From contig CM067307.1 in the NCBI GenBank assembly GCA_034231615.1, positions 8,878,437 through 8,942,436 of the forward strand: a DNA stretch of 64,000 nucleotides. Direction: 5' to 3'. The notes under the pieces were generated by a model that searched no databases, was not told the origin of the DNA, and saw only the letters and a program-made list of their open reading frames with translations. Shown piece after piece: positions 22,385 through 33,600 of this stretch (position 1 is the first letter of the stretch; each line of letters starts with the position of its first letter). Origin of the DNA: Meghimatium bilineatum (lineage: Eukaryota; Mollusca; Gastropoda; Stylommatophora; Philomycidae). The position numbers and the translations under genes are program-made.

Positions 22385-23245
22385 GTATGTGAATTGGAAG
22401 AAATATGAAAGGGCAGTGAATGGGTGGAGGTAGACACTGGGAAGAAATAACTGACTAAAGTAATAATACACTAGATAAAGCGTGTCGAAAATGGACGGAT
22501 GCCAGAACTCAGGATATAGTGCACGAACTCGCCCGACTACACTCGAAACCACAAGGCATAATTATATACACAGATGACTCCGTTAACAAAAACACAAATA
22601 AAAGCAGTTGGGGTTTTGTTGCCTACAGAAACGGCGTGAAGTTGGTTGAGAAATCTTCAGCATATTCTACTGTCACATTGAGCATGAGGATGGAGATAGA
22701 GGGAGTTACAGCAGCTCTTAATTGGTTGATAACTGATACATCAACACACTCAGTAATACTCACAGACTCTCAAAACATGTTGTGCAAGATAGAAAAGTTC
22801 ATGCTAAGAAAAGAATGGTGGGACTTATTGAACAACTCAATTGTCCAGAGCATTACATGGATATACTGCCCTGGTCATGCTGGGGTCAGAGGAAACGAGA
22901 TAGCCGACTTATTGGCAGGCAATGCAGTAATAGCCGGCACATTGCTTAGAAGAGATAAAGCAGATTTAATGAAGGCAGTAATAAATTCATTTCAAGATGC
23001 AGATGAAGTCACTGAGGTTGAGAACGTACACATACAGAGAATGTTAGAAATGGGAGTATCTAGAGGTGAGGGGAGGAAAAGTAAATTTTTTGGAAAGTCC
23101 AGAAGGTCACACAATCAACACCTGACTGGGACTCTGAGTCTACATACACTGGGCTGGCTGCTGGAGCGGAAGGCGGAGCACTTATGGGAATGTCCCACGT
23201 GCTGTTAAGCCAGTTTCTAATCAATCAAGAACTGTTCAACACGGC
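22385..23245 (+). mobile_element. LINE family 3 fragment with intact RNase H frame
   Basis: A 229-codon open frame (22519-23208) holds an RNase H fold: IIIYTDDSVN (first Asp), RMEIEGVTAAL (Glu), VILTDSQNML (Asp), YCPGHAGVRGNEIADLLA (His and last Asp), then the family 3 C-terminus HLTGTLSLHTLGWLLE and a short Cys motif. All four catalytic acidic positions are present. 5'-truncated: no RT domain precedes it. TBRG1 intron 5, same strand as the gene. Confidence 0.85.
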
Positions 23246-23825
23246 AATAAAAAAACCAATGAATGTAAATATGCCTATAAAATAACTATAGTCAATTCCC
23301 ATTTTGTTGATGAGACCCAAAAGAGGAGCAAAGAATAGAAACACTGCTACCAGCTATATGTGTTGTAAAAGTGATAAGATTTTAGGTTGGAGTGTGTAAG
23401 AGAGGACTCAAAAGATGAAAAGCAGAATAGAAGGGAAAAAAATGTACGCCCTTATTGGGCCCCAGAAATACATGGACAGTGTATTAGATACATTTAATTT
23501 ATTATTGTTATAACATTAGCTCTATGTGACAGAGGGTTGGTGAGATACTTTTTGCAATCCCAACTTAACCCAAATGAGCTCAATGTTCAAGTCAAGAAGT
23601 TGATCATCACATCATCTTCATTGCATTATCCATGCTACAGATCTTAAGTGAGGCTGAACAATTCAACAGTAGTTGTGAAGCCGTATCCTGTCAGGATATG
23701 ATTCATCATGTGTTCATATTTTGAGGTAATAAATAAAGTAAAAAGTAAAGTTAACCCGTAGCATCACTAGCATTTAACTGCTGTATTGGTGTGAAATGTT
23801 AGCGATGTCACATTAAAGAGACTGT

Positions 23826-23992
23826 TATATTAGAGCGGTAGCCATATCCTCTCTCTCGCAGTCTTTACTTTCCGGACTGATCTGGAAGCGGATGCAGTCT
23901 GAAAAACATTTCCATCTCAACTGGGGAATGAACCTAGGACCACTTATGCGTAGCCAGTACGCTAACCACTGTGGTTCGCAGCCCCATGATCT
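23826..23992 (-). mobile_element. tRNA-derived SINE (family F), partial
   Basis: Reverse-orientation head and middle; the 3' end is missing. Confidence 0.65.
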
Positions 23993-24030
23993 TTGATGTA
24001 ATAATAGCGAATGAAAAAAGATAATTGAAG

Positions 24031-24099
24031 TATTCCTGTATAAGACATTGACATTCAACTATTGTATTCCTGTATAAGACATTGACATTCAACTATTAT
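24031..24099. repeat. 34-bp direct duplication
   Basis: TATTCCTGTATAAGACATTG followed by ACATTCAACTATT, twice. Confidence 0.85.
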
Positions 24100-24275
24100 C
24101 AAATTATTTTTGTCGGCACTACTCAGACATCTACTGGTATAACCAGTAACAATGTAAATGTTTTGCTTACTAAGCATGAACAAGTTTGACTGAGTTGGGC
24201 TTGGGAGGTGTGCTTGATATCATCATAGCCCAAGCGGACATATTAATATTTACAAATGTTTATATCTTTTGACAG

Positions 24276-24409
24276 CAGATACACATACACGGCCAAAGAA
24301 AGGCAAAGGGGCTAATAAAAAGGTAATTCCTCCACTAATGCTGGACTCTCTAGGACGACCAATTTTTCCGATGGGTCTAGGAGACATTACACTTCACAGT
24401 ATAGGAGAG
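24276..24409 (+). CDS. TBRG1: TBRG1 coding exon 6 (lead-in to FYRN)
   Basis: Encodes a Lys-rich segment and then LDSLGRPIFPMGLGDITLHS (about residues 234-253) ending SIGE. The pattern LDxxGRPxFPxGLGxxTxxSxGE is a TBRG1 hallmark. Two possible acceptors three bases apart (24275 or 24278) would differ by one residue. Donor GTAAAT, phase 0. Confidence 0.93.
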
Positions 24410-24497
24410 GTAAATTAATCAATTTTTTTAGCTGTATTGAAGCAAACAGTCATATGAACTGTGTGGTCAAAAGTAGCATTGATACTAGCATTCTACA

Positions 24498-24665
24498 TAC
24501 ATGCACACCCCTCTGAGTAGGAGACTTCTTCTCAAAGCATTGCATACAACTGGTAGTTGAAGTTGTCTAGGTATGGAAGAAATCTCTTGAGACCCCCCAC
24601 ACCCTATTGCACATAGGAAATAAAAGACTCATTGTTCCTAATTCCTGAGGATCTAATCATTTATG
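24498..24665 (+). mobile_element. Composite retroposon, 5' module fragment
   Basis: Shares CTTCTCAAAGCATTGCATAC and CTATTGCACATAGGAAATAA with copy 2 and with fragments at 47680-47815 (+), 26270-26395 (-) and 29455-29560 (-). In TBRG1 intron 6. Confidence 0.55.
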
Positions 24666-24744
24666 CAATCTACTTCTACTGGTAATATTCTCATCCATCG
24701 TAAGCAATTGGGAATTATTCACGATAGATGAAGGTTAGGGTTAG

Positions 24745-24805
24745 CTTAACGTATGTGTTGTATAGCTTTACGTATGTGTTGTATAGCTTTATGTATGTGT
24801 TGTAC
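24745..24805. repeat. Short tandem repeat, ~22 bp, 3 copies
   Basis: Unit TTACGTATGTGTTGTATAGC. Confidence 0.8.
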
Positions 24806-25899
24806 CAACTTTAGTGCGTTCAAATGTGACTATACCAGCCGTTCTTAAACATTTACACCCCATTTAAATATTTTCTGTAGCAGACCCACATAATTTTATT
24901 TTAAAATGTTCAGGAATTAATTATCTGTGTGTTAAAGAGAGTAAACATTAAACAATGTCTGCAATTTCAAATGTAATGATAATGTGTTGCAAATAAACAA
25001 TAAAACTGTGTAATCAGCATTGATCTAATTGTGTGAATGTTGTCTAAATTAAAATATATCTTCCTTGTCATTTTCAAAAGTTGGTGGTCTGTCTCAAGTT
25101 TGTCACATCGGCATATAGTTTTTTTCCTTTAAATTGGTTGGGGAGGGCCGCAACTCTGCTTTACTTCTTTCATGAAGATGGCAGTCCAGGAGCATGTTCT
25201 ACTGTCTTCTGTTTCTTCTACAAGTGGACACATGTCTGATCAAGTTTCAGCATATTGTGCAGGTGATATTTTATAGATACTATATAGCTTCCACAAGAAG
25301 AAAGCCATACTATACCCACATATCATCTAGTAGAGGTTTTGCTGTTGCATTATTGTTGGTCTTTTTCTGTGTTCTTTCTGAGACTCCTGCAGATTATCAG
25401 GATATAGTCCAGAGAACAGAATGTGTTGTATCGTGGTTTACAGCATTGCTGTGATATCTACATTTCTTTCAGTTGCAGTCATCTACTCGCCTCTTACAAA
25501 CATGGAAGATAAATGCTTAACATGGAAGAAACACAAAATAGCTTATTATAGCACACATTTATGCAACGAGTGCACATCTGAAGAGAAGGGATAATGCTAG
25601 AGTTGGTGTGGGGGGGAACGACCCTCTTCTGAACTCTATACATAGATGTCTGTATAGATGTGTCTGTCTCTGTATAAATACTGTATTCTTACTATTTTTG
25701 ATGATTATTACTCCCATCACAAACTACTAAAAAATTATGATTGGACAATAATTTAAAAAAATTAAAAACTGCGGGCATTGTAAACATTGAAAGGCACACA
25801 TTCCAAACAAGGACCCACAAAATATATTACAAAATATACTATTGCAGTATTGATGTAGATTAATTACCTGGCTAATTCAATGTTTTCTGTATGTTCTAG

Positions 25900-26046
25900 A
25901 TTGTGCCAGATAGGCTGAGTTTCCATTGCCCAGAGTCCATCTACCCAGCTGGTTTTTGCATTACTAGAGTCTTTGCTAGCCTTCACAAACTGGATTCAAA
26001 ATGCCTGTACACTTGCAAGATATCAGATAACAATGATGGACCTTTG
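25900..26046 (+). CDS. TBRG1: TBRG1 coding exon 7 (FYRN domain)
   Basis: Forty-nine codons carrying the FYRN core: SIYPAGFCITRVFASLHKLD, then CLYTCKI. The IYPxGFxxxRxFxS signature and the following Cys/Tyr pattern match FYRN. Acceptor TTCTAG, donor GTAATG, phase 0 at both ends. Confidence 0.95.
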
Positions 26047-26104
26047 GTAATGAAGTTGATATGAAAATGTGTGTTTCATTGTTCCGATCTCCAAGAATTA
26101 CAAG

Positions 26105-26263
26105 TAATCTTGCAGACAGATATGTCAGACCATTGGCACAAATAAAACAGTGACACAATGCATTTCCATTCTCTGGACTACATCCCGCTGGAAATTTAGT
26201 AAAATGATACTCCTGCTACAAGAGAGATCCAGTGGGAGTTTGAGAATGAATGCTGGAGAAGAA
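26105..26263 (+). mobile_element. SINE family B copy
   Basis: Begins about 60 bp after TBRG1 exon 7 and runs in the same direction. Ends AATGCTGGAGAAGAA. Confidence 0.78.
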
Positions 26264-26689
26264 TCCTTATGTGCAGCGGGAAGGTTTCTCTAGAGCTTTG
26301 TTTCATACCCAATAAGGCGCCAACTATCAGCAGTATGCAATGCTTTGAGAAGGAGCCACCTACTCAGGGGGGTGAGAGTAAAATATGTGTGGTAACTATT
26401 ATTTTTCAGGTTGTTTGGCATACTATCTCTTCAGTCTTGTAGTCCAGGTAGAGCTTAGCCTTCTAATGGTCATTAAGCCTACCACATATTTTCAACTCTT
26501 ATCCAAATAAAGTCTATAGTCTCGATTTTCAGGTTGTTAATTGCCAGTCATGTTGTATTTTAAACCCTGTAATCAGAGAAAAGTTTATAGTCTTTTCCTG
26601 GACATTGTTCATGGTATTTGTTCAGCTCTTTCACTAGTATTTATATTGGTGACTAGTGATATCAAACAAGATCCACAAACATTTGGTTA

Positions 26690-26885
26690 AATGGTCACAA
26701 ACTTGAAGTTGCTACCTTCAAATATCTTAGGTTCCAAATATGTGATGATGGCAACTTGGGAAATGAGATTAAGTTAAAACATGAGGTGACGATAACTACC
26801 ATGGCAAGGTTGAATGTGATTTGGACAAATAATATCAGTATTACAGTAAAGATCAATCTTTACAGATTCTATTCAGATAGCTAGT
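26690..26885 (+). mobile_element. LINE RT fragment
   Basis: VATFKYLRFQICDDGNLGNE and TTMARLNVIWTNNISITVKI match the RT palm-thumb junction of CR1/Jockey-like LINEs. Ends at a 41-bp array. Confidence 0.6.
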
Positions 26886-26901
26886 GTTAACACTTTGCTC
26901 A

Positions 26902-27148
26902 CCAGCAATCCAGAGCGTACTTATCTGCCATTATCGAGGGTGCCAGCAATCCAGAGCGTATTTATCTGCCATTATCGAGGGTGCCAGCAATCCAGAGCGT
27001 ACTTATCTGCCATTATCGAGGGTGCCAGCAATCCAGAGCGTACTTATCTGCCATTATCGAGGGTGCCAGCAATCCAGAGCGTACTTATCTGTCATTATCG
27101 AGGGTGCCAGCAATCCAGAGCGTACTTATCTGCCATTATCAAGGTTGC
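26902..27148. repeat. Minisatellite, 41-bp unit, 6 copies
   Basis: Unit begins CCAGCAATCCAGAGCGTACT; almost no variation between copies, so recently expanded. TBRG1 intron 7. Open frames through it have no coding value. Confidence 0.93.
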
Positions 27149-27257
27149 AGCACAATTGTATACATCAACATCAGTCTTTAAAAATCTGTATTTTTATATT
27201 TTGATATTTAGTATCCTATGATTGCAGTAAAAACTTCATGGATTTTTTGGAATCCTG

Positions 27258-27530
27258 TCGTCTTCTTCTTCTGGGTTCATTCTCACACTCCTGCAGATCA
27301 GCAGGATGTAGTCTGGAGAATGGAATGCGTTGTGTCATGATTTACAGCATTGCTGCAATATCTGCGTCTTTTGGCCTGACACATCCGACTTCAGCATTGA
27401 TTTGGGTCACTGACCCTATATGGGATGGGACAGCCAACTCCATCCCATAACCTCCTTAGTCGCCTAATACGGCATGCATAGAAGGTAAACAGTGTTTCTA
27501 TTCTTTGGGCCCCGACAACACACGGGCGTA
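27258..27530 (-). mobile_element. SINE family A copy
   Basis: Near full length, reverse orientation, in TBRG1 intron 7. Confidence 0.82.
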
Positions 27531-28205
27531 GTATCCTGTGAATGCAATACAAACTTCATGGATGTTTATTATCCTGTGAATGCAGTAAAAACTTCATTAG
27601 AAGGTGGTACTGCTAGTAGAACATAATAGAAAATAATACTCACGTGGAAGACAGGTAATGAAGTCCTACTGAATGACGACTAACACACTACACACTATCA
27701 CTAACGGATGTAAATATGGTACGTACAACAAAACAAAACACAGAATATAATCATACAAATGACAATACACAGGACAAAGTCGATGTTTCGGACCAATAGG
27801 CCTTTTTAATGATACGGACATAACATACAAACATAAAAAAACGACAAGTAGAAATGAATGCGTGTCCGAGTGAAATGTGGTAGTTAGATAGATACCGGCA
27901 GCATACGAACAGGAAGTACACAAAGACGATAATACAGGTGGAACGAGAGGAATAAAACGATGACGTAACAAAGACCAATACGACCGAGCACTAAGTGAAA
28001 GCCTTCATAAAAACTTCATGAATGTTTATTGTCCTGTGAATGCAGTAAAAACTTCAAAGATGAGTTAACTTCTTGTTTGTGGTTTATAGCAGTGATGAAC
28101 AAATTGATTATCTGAGCCGGATGCTGATGGTAACAAACAAATGTGTTCAACTCAATTAATTGTGTCTGATCAGTATTGATAAATGGGAATTATTTTCTTT
28201 CTTAG

Positions 28206-28303
28206 TTTGAAATAGCAGCAGAAGACAGTTCTGACATTCTATTCAAGTCACAGTCACCTATTGAATGCCACAACTTACTTGTTCGAGCTGTTAATAAATC
28301 AAG
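28206..28303 (+). CDS. TBRG1: TBRG1 coding exon 8 (FYRN/FYRC junction)
   Basis: Encodes FEIAAEDSSDILFKSQSPIE followed by CHNLLVRAVNKSR (residues 306-338). FEIxxED is the conserved entry to FYRC in this family. Acceptor TTCTTAG, donor GTGAAG; the last Arg codon is split 2+1. A 55-bp minisatellite family begins about 40 bp into the next intron. Confidence 0.92.
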
Positions 28304-28397
28304 GTGAAGCCATTTTAGTTATTTAAGTTACGTGACTAGTAATTCTCTTTAAGTGGAGAAAAATAAGACAGACTTGAGACAACTAGTTAATGTCCCA

Positions 28398-28925
28398 TTG
28401 GGTTGGGAAACAGCGGTAGTGTAATGTTACGTCAATCGTCCTCCAATCAGCAGACGACCCATATTTCAAGTCCCATCATTATTCAGGGTTTGAAATAAAA
28501 ATTTACTCCTGTGCGTCACCCAGCCACCAGGAAGTAGAGTACCAGGGCGCTTAATCTGTGATGGTTTGGAATGGCGCCATTGCGACTCAGCATGTGCTGT
28601 TGGCAACTCTAGTCAGGCGGTTCTTTTTACTAGGCAACTGAGCACTCATGATGGGAAACCGTGTGCTATAACACTGTTTTATGATCAATGTCCACTGGCA
28701 TGCATCTCTTCATCCATGTGGATTATTTGAGAGAAGACAAAAGAAAAAAGTTGAGAAAAGACAGAACGATGATGATATTTTCACATGTGACAGGCTATCA
28801 ACCTTTTCTTAATCACCTCCTACAACATGCCTGGAAAGAGGACAGTGACCCTATTCTTTTCACCCTAAACTAAAAGTCCTGGTCACAGCCGACACTGGTT
28901 TATAACTCAGTTTACCTTTACCTTC
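28398..28925 (+). mobile_element. SINE family C copy split by a later insertion
   Basis: The copy runs 28398-28681 and resumes at 28892-28925. The gap is a composite-retroposon fragment flanked by an 11-bp duplication. Confidence 0.7.
28682..28891 (+). mobile_element. Composite retroposon, 5'-truncated 3' module
   Basis: 210 bp inserted in a SINE C copy between ACACTGTTTTA (28671-28681) and ACACTGGTTTA (28892-28902). Target duplication plus 5' truncation shows that this family moves by retroposition. Confidence 0.75.
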
Positions 28926-29421
28926 CAGTGAAGGAAGGAAAATAAGCTTACTTGATACAACTAGTAAATCTTTTAAGTGGAGGAATGAAAGGAAAGTAAA
29001 ATAGACTTGATACAACTAGTAAATCTTTTAAGTGAAGGAATGAAAGGAAAGTAAAATAGACTTGATACAACTAGTAAATCTTTTATGTGGAGGAATGAAA
29101 GGAAAGTAAAATAGACTTGATGCAACTAGTAAATCTTTTATGTGGAGGAATGAAAGGAAAGTAAAATAGACTTGATGCAACTAGTAAATCTTTTATGTGG
29201 AGGAATGAAAGGAAAGTAAAATAGACTTGATGCAACTAGTAAATCTTTTATGTGGAGGAATGAAAGGAAAGTAAAATAGACTTGATGCAACTAGTAAATC
29301 TTTTATGTGGAGGAATGAAAGGAAAGTAAAATAGACTTGATGCAACTAGTAAATCTTTTATGTGGAGGAATGAAAGGAAAGTAAAATAGACTTGATACAA
29401 CTAGTAAATCTTTTAAATGAA
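28926..29421. repeat. Minisatellite, 55-bp unit, about 9 copies
   Basis: Unit contains CAACTAGTAAATCTTTTA and GGAGGAATGAAAGGAAAGT. Five central units are nearly identical. A related single unit lies at 28335-28392, beyond the SINE C insertion. TBRG1 intron 8. Confidence 0.92.
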
Positions 29422-29810
29422 GAATTGTGAGCGATTATCTCTTATTTTCTATGTGCAAAGGTTTCTCTGAACTTTCTTTCATACACAGGGGGCTTCAACT
29501 TTCAGCTTAGTGCAATGCCTATTGAAGGAGCTTTCTACTTAGAGGGGGTATATGTCATGAGACGAGCTGATAGTTTCCCTGGGTCACCCATTGCATGTCT
29601 TTCCTCCAACGAGGCGCTTCACAGCCAGTGAGCTGTTCCTCGTGTAGGAAAACCATTCCATTACCACCTTTTATGTCCCTAGGTCCTAGAACTAATTTCT
29701 TCTGTAAGAGCCGTGTTGGATTACGGCAACGGTCGAAATAGACTTAGGGTTGATACACCTTCCTAGACAATGTGCTGCTTTGCCAAACACATCAGGGGTC
29801 TGGAATTTGA

Positions 29811-29937
29811 CCTGTGCATTTCTAACACGCTCGCCTCGCCTGCTTGAAATAGCCTTCCAATCCGTCATCTGTGCATTTCTAACACACTCGCCTCGCCTGC
29901 TTGAAATAGCCTTCCAATCCGTCATCTGTGTATTTTG
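29811..29937. repeat. 57-bp unit, about 2.2 copies
   Basis: Unit contains CTCGCCTCGCCTGCTTGAAA and CCTTCCAATCCGTCAT. Confidence 0.85.
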
Positions 29938-30529
29938 ACTCTTCACCATTGCGTATATTAAAAGACGTATTACCCAAAGACGTAGGTAAAATATGAATCT
30001 CGGACGAGGGGCTTCGCATTGGACCCTTGGGTACTGAACCAAATTCTCTCTGTATAAGCCGTGTTGGGTAACAGCCGACAGTCGAGTTGTGCTTGGTTTG
30101 CAGTGTCGATAGAGACTTGCACCCTCCTCTACGTTACCCGCAGTGTCCAGAGTTTGAGTCTTAATATTACTTCGGACAGACAATTGAATAATACACTCCC
30201 ACACATTTGCTTCATGCTTGTCTTGTGTGGAATGGAGAGCTGTATTCAAAACTTTTTTCCATACCTAGGGATGCATGTTCAAGTTGGCATATCCAATACC
30301 TGAGTCATGACTCCTACTTTGAATAGTCATTTGTGATGTGACATGTGGGCTTCTGTGTATTCTTGAGCATGAACAGCACTTCCGCTAGTTAGTCTCATGC
30401 TTGACTATTGTGGCTTCGTTGCCACTGAATTGATTCACACACACTACGCTGTTCTCTAATATGTGTTTCCTTTTCCAGATTCAGTGTGTACTTATAAGAT
30501 CACCGTATGTTAGGGACATTGACATTGGT

Positions 30530-30840
30530 CGATCTTCCAATGTTTCTGCTGTTTAAGCTGGCCGAAATGGAATGCACAGATGACGTGCATCACTGTGTGC
30601 CGACCGTGATGTTGGATGTAATGGCGTAGAGGTTTCGAAAATAGTTCCTGTCTCTGCAGGAAATTCTTATTCCATCTACAACATCCACGACACGAGCCTA
30701 AAAATGTTAGCCAGGAATACAACAAGAGCAGCTGTATTTCTGTTTCCAGGGTCACCACAGGAGGTACTTTTAGGATTTGGTTATCTGCTAACCCTGGGTC
30801 TGCAAGAGAGCAATGCAAGACCCTTTGCACCCTGGAAATA
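30530..30840 (-). mobile_element. Retroposon family H fragment (5' end)
   Basis: Reverse orientation; blocks GTTATCTGCTAACCCTGGGT and CCCTTTGCACCC match the 5' end of the full copy. Confidence 0.6.
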
Positions 30841-30984
30841 AAACAACCCATAACCATACAATTTCTATACATCTCAATGTAGACTTGTTTTTATATATAT
30901 ATTCTAGTCACCTTTTACTCCCTACAGAGCATATACATCTCAATGTTGTGAAAGTAGACTCTGAGTTTAATATATATATATTCC

Positions 30985-31147
30985 CTGCCGAAGATAGATG
31001 TGTCTGGCCATTGGCACAAATAAAATCGCATTAAAAACACAACGCATTCCCATTCTCTGGACAGCATCTTGCTGGAAATCTAGTAGGACGATAGTCCTGC
31101 TACAAGGGAGATCCAGCAGCATTTGAGAATGAACGCTGAAGAAGAAT
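30985..31147 (+). mobile_element. SINE family B copy
   Basis: Near full length, inserted in an AT-rich site within a duplicated stretch of about 75-110 bp (the block CACCTTTTACTCCCTAC occurs on both sides). Flanks are TA-rich, so the direct repeat is approximate. Confidence 0.75.
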
Positions 31148-31592
31148 ATATATATTCTGTTCACCTTTTACTCCCTACGGAGCATATATCCTGACAAATC
31201 TCTTCCATTTTGTTCTATATTTAGCTATTGCCTCCATTTTTGTGTATCCTACCAGTCCTTTGTGTATCTGTATTTAATTCTTTCCTCCACGTCTTCCTCT
31301 TTCTCTGTGAGTTCTAGAACAAAGCACATCTTACAATGCTTAATGTTGATTTTCTTAGTGTATGTCTTATCCATCTTCAGTTCACCTTCTTGAGTTTGAA
31401 ATGTATTGGTGTCTGGTTTTTCCATCAGTTCATTATTGGTGATCTTGTCATACCATTTTAAACCTTTCTATTGCAGGCATCCATTGATGAAAATATATTG
31501 CCTTATTTGTCTTGACAAATGGTGTGAAGCAAGTCTGGACTAATGTCAAGCATGTCTTTTTATGGCTAAATCTGCTGATCTATGATTGATTT

Positions 31593-31748
31593 CTTCTTCA
31601 GCGTTCATTCTCAATCTCCCGCTGGATATCTCTTGTAACAGGACAATGGTCCTACTATATTTCCAGCAGGATGTAGTCCAGAGAATGGAAATGCGTTGTG
31701 TCGCCGTTTTAATTGCGCCAATGGCCCGACACATCCGTCTTCGGCGGG
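31593..31748 (-). mobile_element. SINE family B, full copy
   Basis: 156 bp flanked by TGATTGATTT (31583-31592 and 31749-31758). In TBRG1 intron 8. Confidence 0.85.
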
Positions 31749-31989
31749 TGATTGATTTGACCTGATGGAAACTAAACATGAGAATGTGTCATTGTTTGGA
31801 CTATTGCACATTACAGTTGTTCCTTCCTTCTTCTGTTCTACTCAATTATCAAATCTCCAAGCATCACTACATGACCTTCTGCCAGTATTTCTCAGTTGAC
31901 AGAAGCATTCATTGATGACTTGCATTTATCTTTATATTGCATCTGTGGTTTAACATTTTATTTAGCACCATGTGAGATCTCCCTGGCAA

Positions 31990-32330
31990 TCTTGGGGATT
32001 AATTTCAGGGATCTCCCTGGCGTAGTGGTTAAGCTGTTCGTCTTGTGTTCATGAGGTCACGGATTCGAATCCGGCTCATATCGTGTTTATAAGGTGGATT
32101 TTTTGTGTGGAGATCCCTGTGGATTATCACTTGAAGCTACAGAGTTATGTGCTATGAGTGGTACTCTCGGCAGGCGGCGTGCCGTTTCGTTGAGAGGGAC
32201 GGAGTATATATGGGAAACCGAGTACAGTGAAGTCAATCTTCTACAGCTTTTAAACCCTTTAAACCATGTGAGAGTTCCCCATAACTCCCAGTGGGAGTTC
32301 CCCATACAGTAAATGAAAATATATTATCTA
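31990..32330 (+). mobile_element. tRNA-derived SINE (family G)
   Basis: Head with good pol III boxes: TGGCGTAGTGGTTAAGC and GGATTCGAATCC. Body runs through TATGAGTGGTACTCTC and GAGGGACGGAGTATAT. It ends about 50 bp before TBRG1 exon 9. Confidence 0.75.
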
Positions 32331-32378
32331 TTAATCTATATTTATCCAGTTATGATGCTGAAAACTCTTTTATTTCAG

Positions 32379-32631
32379 AGGAGGAAATATATTACCTGTT
32401 GATGGACATGGTTTGGACTTCTTTGGGTTGTCACACCCGGTTGTTCAGAACCTGATCCAGTCGTGTCCAGGAGCCCGCAAATGTTCTCGGTACAAATGGG
32501 TCAAATTTGAGATCAACAAACAAGAAACCAATGAGAATGTAGCTGTGGGAATTCGAGACCCAACTGTCAGCTATGAAGCTTTCAAATCACATATGATTGC
32601 TAGTAAGTATGCAGGGCTTATTGCCAAATAA
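32379..32631 (+). CDS. TBRG1: TBRG1 coding exon 9 (FYRC domain and stop)
   Basis: Carries the strongest match: GLDFFGLSHPVVQNLIQSCP, then GARKCSRYKWVKFE, the FYRC core, followed by a conserved SYEAFKSH block. Acceptor TTTCAG. The frame stops at TAA 32629-32631. A consensus donor (GTAAGTAT) lies at 32603 inside the exon; if used, the last residues would come from a further exon, as vertebrate proteins run roughly 60 residues longer past this block. I found no such exon downstream, and AATAAA motifs at 32627 and 32865 favour this as the last exon. Confidence 0.9.
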
Positions 32632-32864
32632 AGATTGCCATTGTTCAAAGACATTTTCCTGTTTGGTTACTGTTTTCATTATTTCTTGTTGTATTCCCTT
32701 TTGTTGTGTGATTTCATTTTGTTTCAAGTAATTTTCTAATGCTCTCAGTTCAATTTAAAAAAAATAAAAAACACATTTTCTGCCCGAGTTGTAGACGTAG
32801 ACACAAAGTTTATTCAATATGACGATAAACTTCTGGGAAACTGCAATTTATTTGTAGTAAAATT

Positions 32865-32870
32865 AATAAA
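32865..32870 (+). terminator. Candidate polyadenylation signal of TBRG1
   Basis: AATAAA about 235 bp after the TBRG1 stop. Another AATAAA overlaps the stop codon itself (32627-32632). Either could end the transcript. Confidence 0.4.
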
Positions 32871-32908
32871 GAATTTTTCCCAACCATATTCTGATTCATT
32901 CACTGCTT

Positions 32909-32912
<4 letters not shown>

Positions 32913-32942
<30 letters not shown>
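32913..32942. repeat. (TA)n microsatellite
   Basis: Uninterrupted TA dinucleotides about 285 bp after the TBRG1 stop. Confidence 0.95.
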
Positions 32943-32944
<2 letters not shown>

Positions 32945-33600
32945 AATTCATAATCCATAAGGGTTGTAGGGGTACCACATTGAATGCATCAGCACACAGT
33001 CCACCAGCGATTTCTATATTGAATTTGTTGTGTTATAGTTTACAGCTTGGCTGCAATACCTGTGCTTTTCAGCATGACACTTCCTGGATCAGCAGGACAC
33101 ATCTTAGACCAGTCACTTTGAGCTATGAGATTGGTCAGACCAACTTCATTCCAAACCTCCTTAGTCTCCCGTTACAACATGTATGATGGGTCACCGTTTT
33201 GCTATTCTGTGCTTGCCTTTTGAGCCCTGCAACACAAATCAGTTTCATATCATGAAAAATTGTTTTATTAATTCACAATACTTGCTAAGTTTTTAGCACA
33301 AATTCCTTTTTAAAAAAAGATTTTGACTTTGACACTTTCTTGTTGACCACATATAGAAATATCTCTATATTCACACTATTCTGGTGATCATTCATTGTTC
33401 GTTAACCTTTCGAACCCTGCATTAAAATGATGCAAATTCTCAACTGGGTCCAGCTTCTTCTAATTAACAATTTGCATTATTTGTGGTGGGTTGGTGGAAA
33501 CCGCAATAACTATTTTATTTTTAGAAATTTTAAAATAATATTTTTTATACATGTGAATAAAGAATAGAATACGACATATATTGTTTACTTTTATGTGTGC

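Larger units (their letters stand above)
14856..32631 (+). other. TBRG1: TBRG1-like gene, full coding span (9 coding exons)
   Basis: Nine exons join in frame into a protein of 421 residues, close to the roughly 410 of vertebrate TBRG1 (transforming growth factor beta regulator 1, a nuclear growth-restraining protein). Domain order matches the family: a variable N-terminus, a basic coiled-coil region (about residues 66-124), a Ser/Pro/Lys-rich linker (125-230), a conserved lead-in to FYRN (about 236-256), FYRN (257-305) and FYRC (306-about 385). FYRN and FYRC are paired phenylalanine/tyrosine-rich modules of chromatin proteins such as MLL/KMT2. Every junction has GT..AG borders and matching phase. 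Exon 1 has an acceptor upstream of the ATG, so one or more untranslated 5' exons are expected further left; I could not locate them. The introns are full of SINEs, LINE pieces and minisatellites. Confidence 0.93.

Noticed and set aside
32018-32085. tRNA gene
   Set aside because: Good A and B boxes, but no matching acceptor stem was found and a long SINE body follows; called a SINE head. Other tRNA-like heads were treated the same way.
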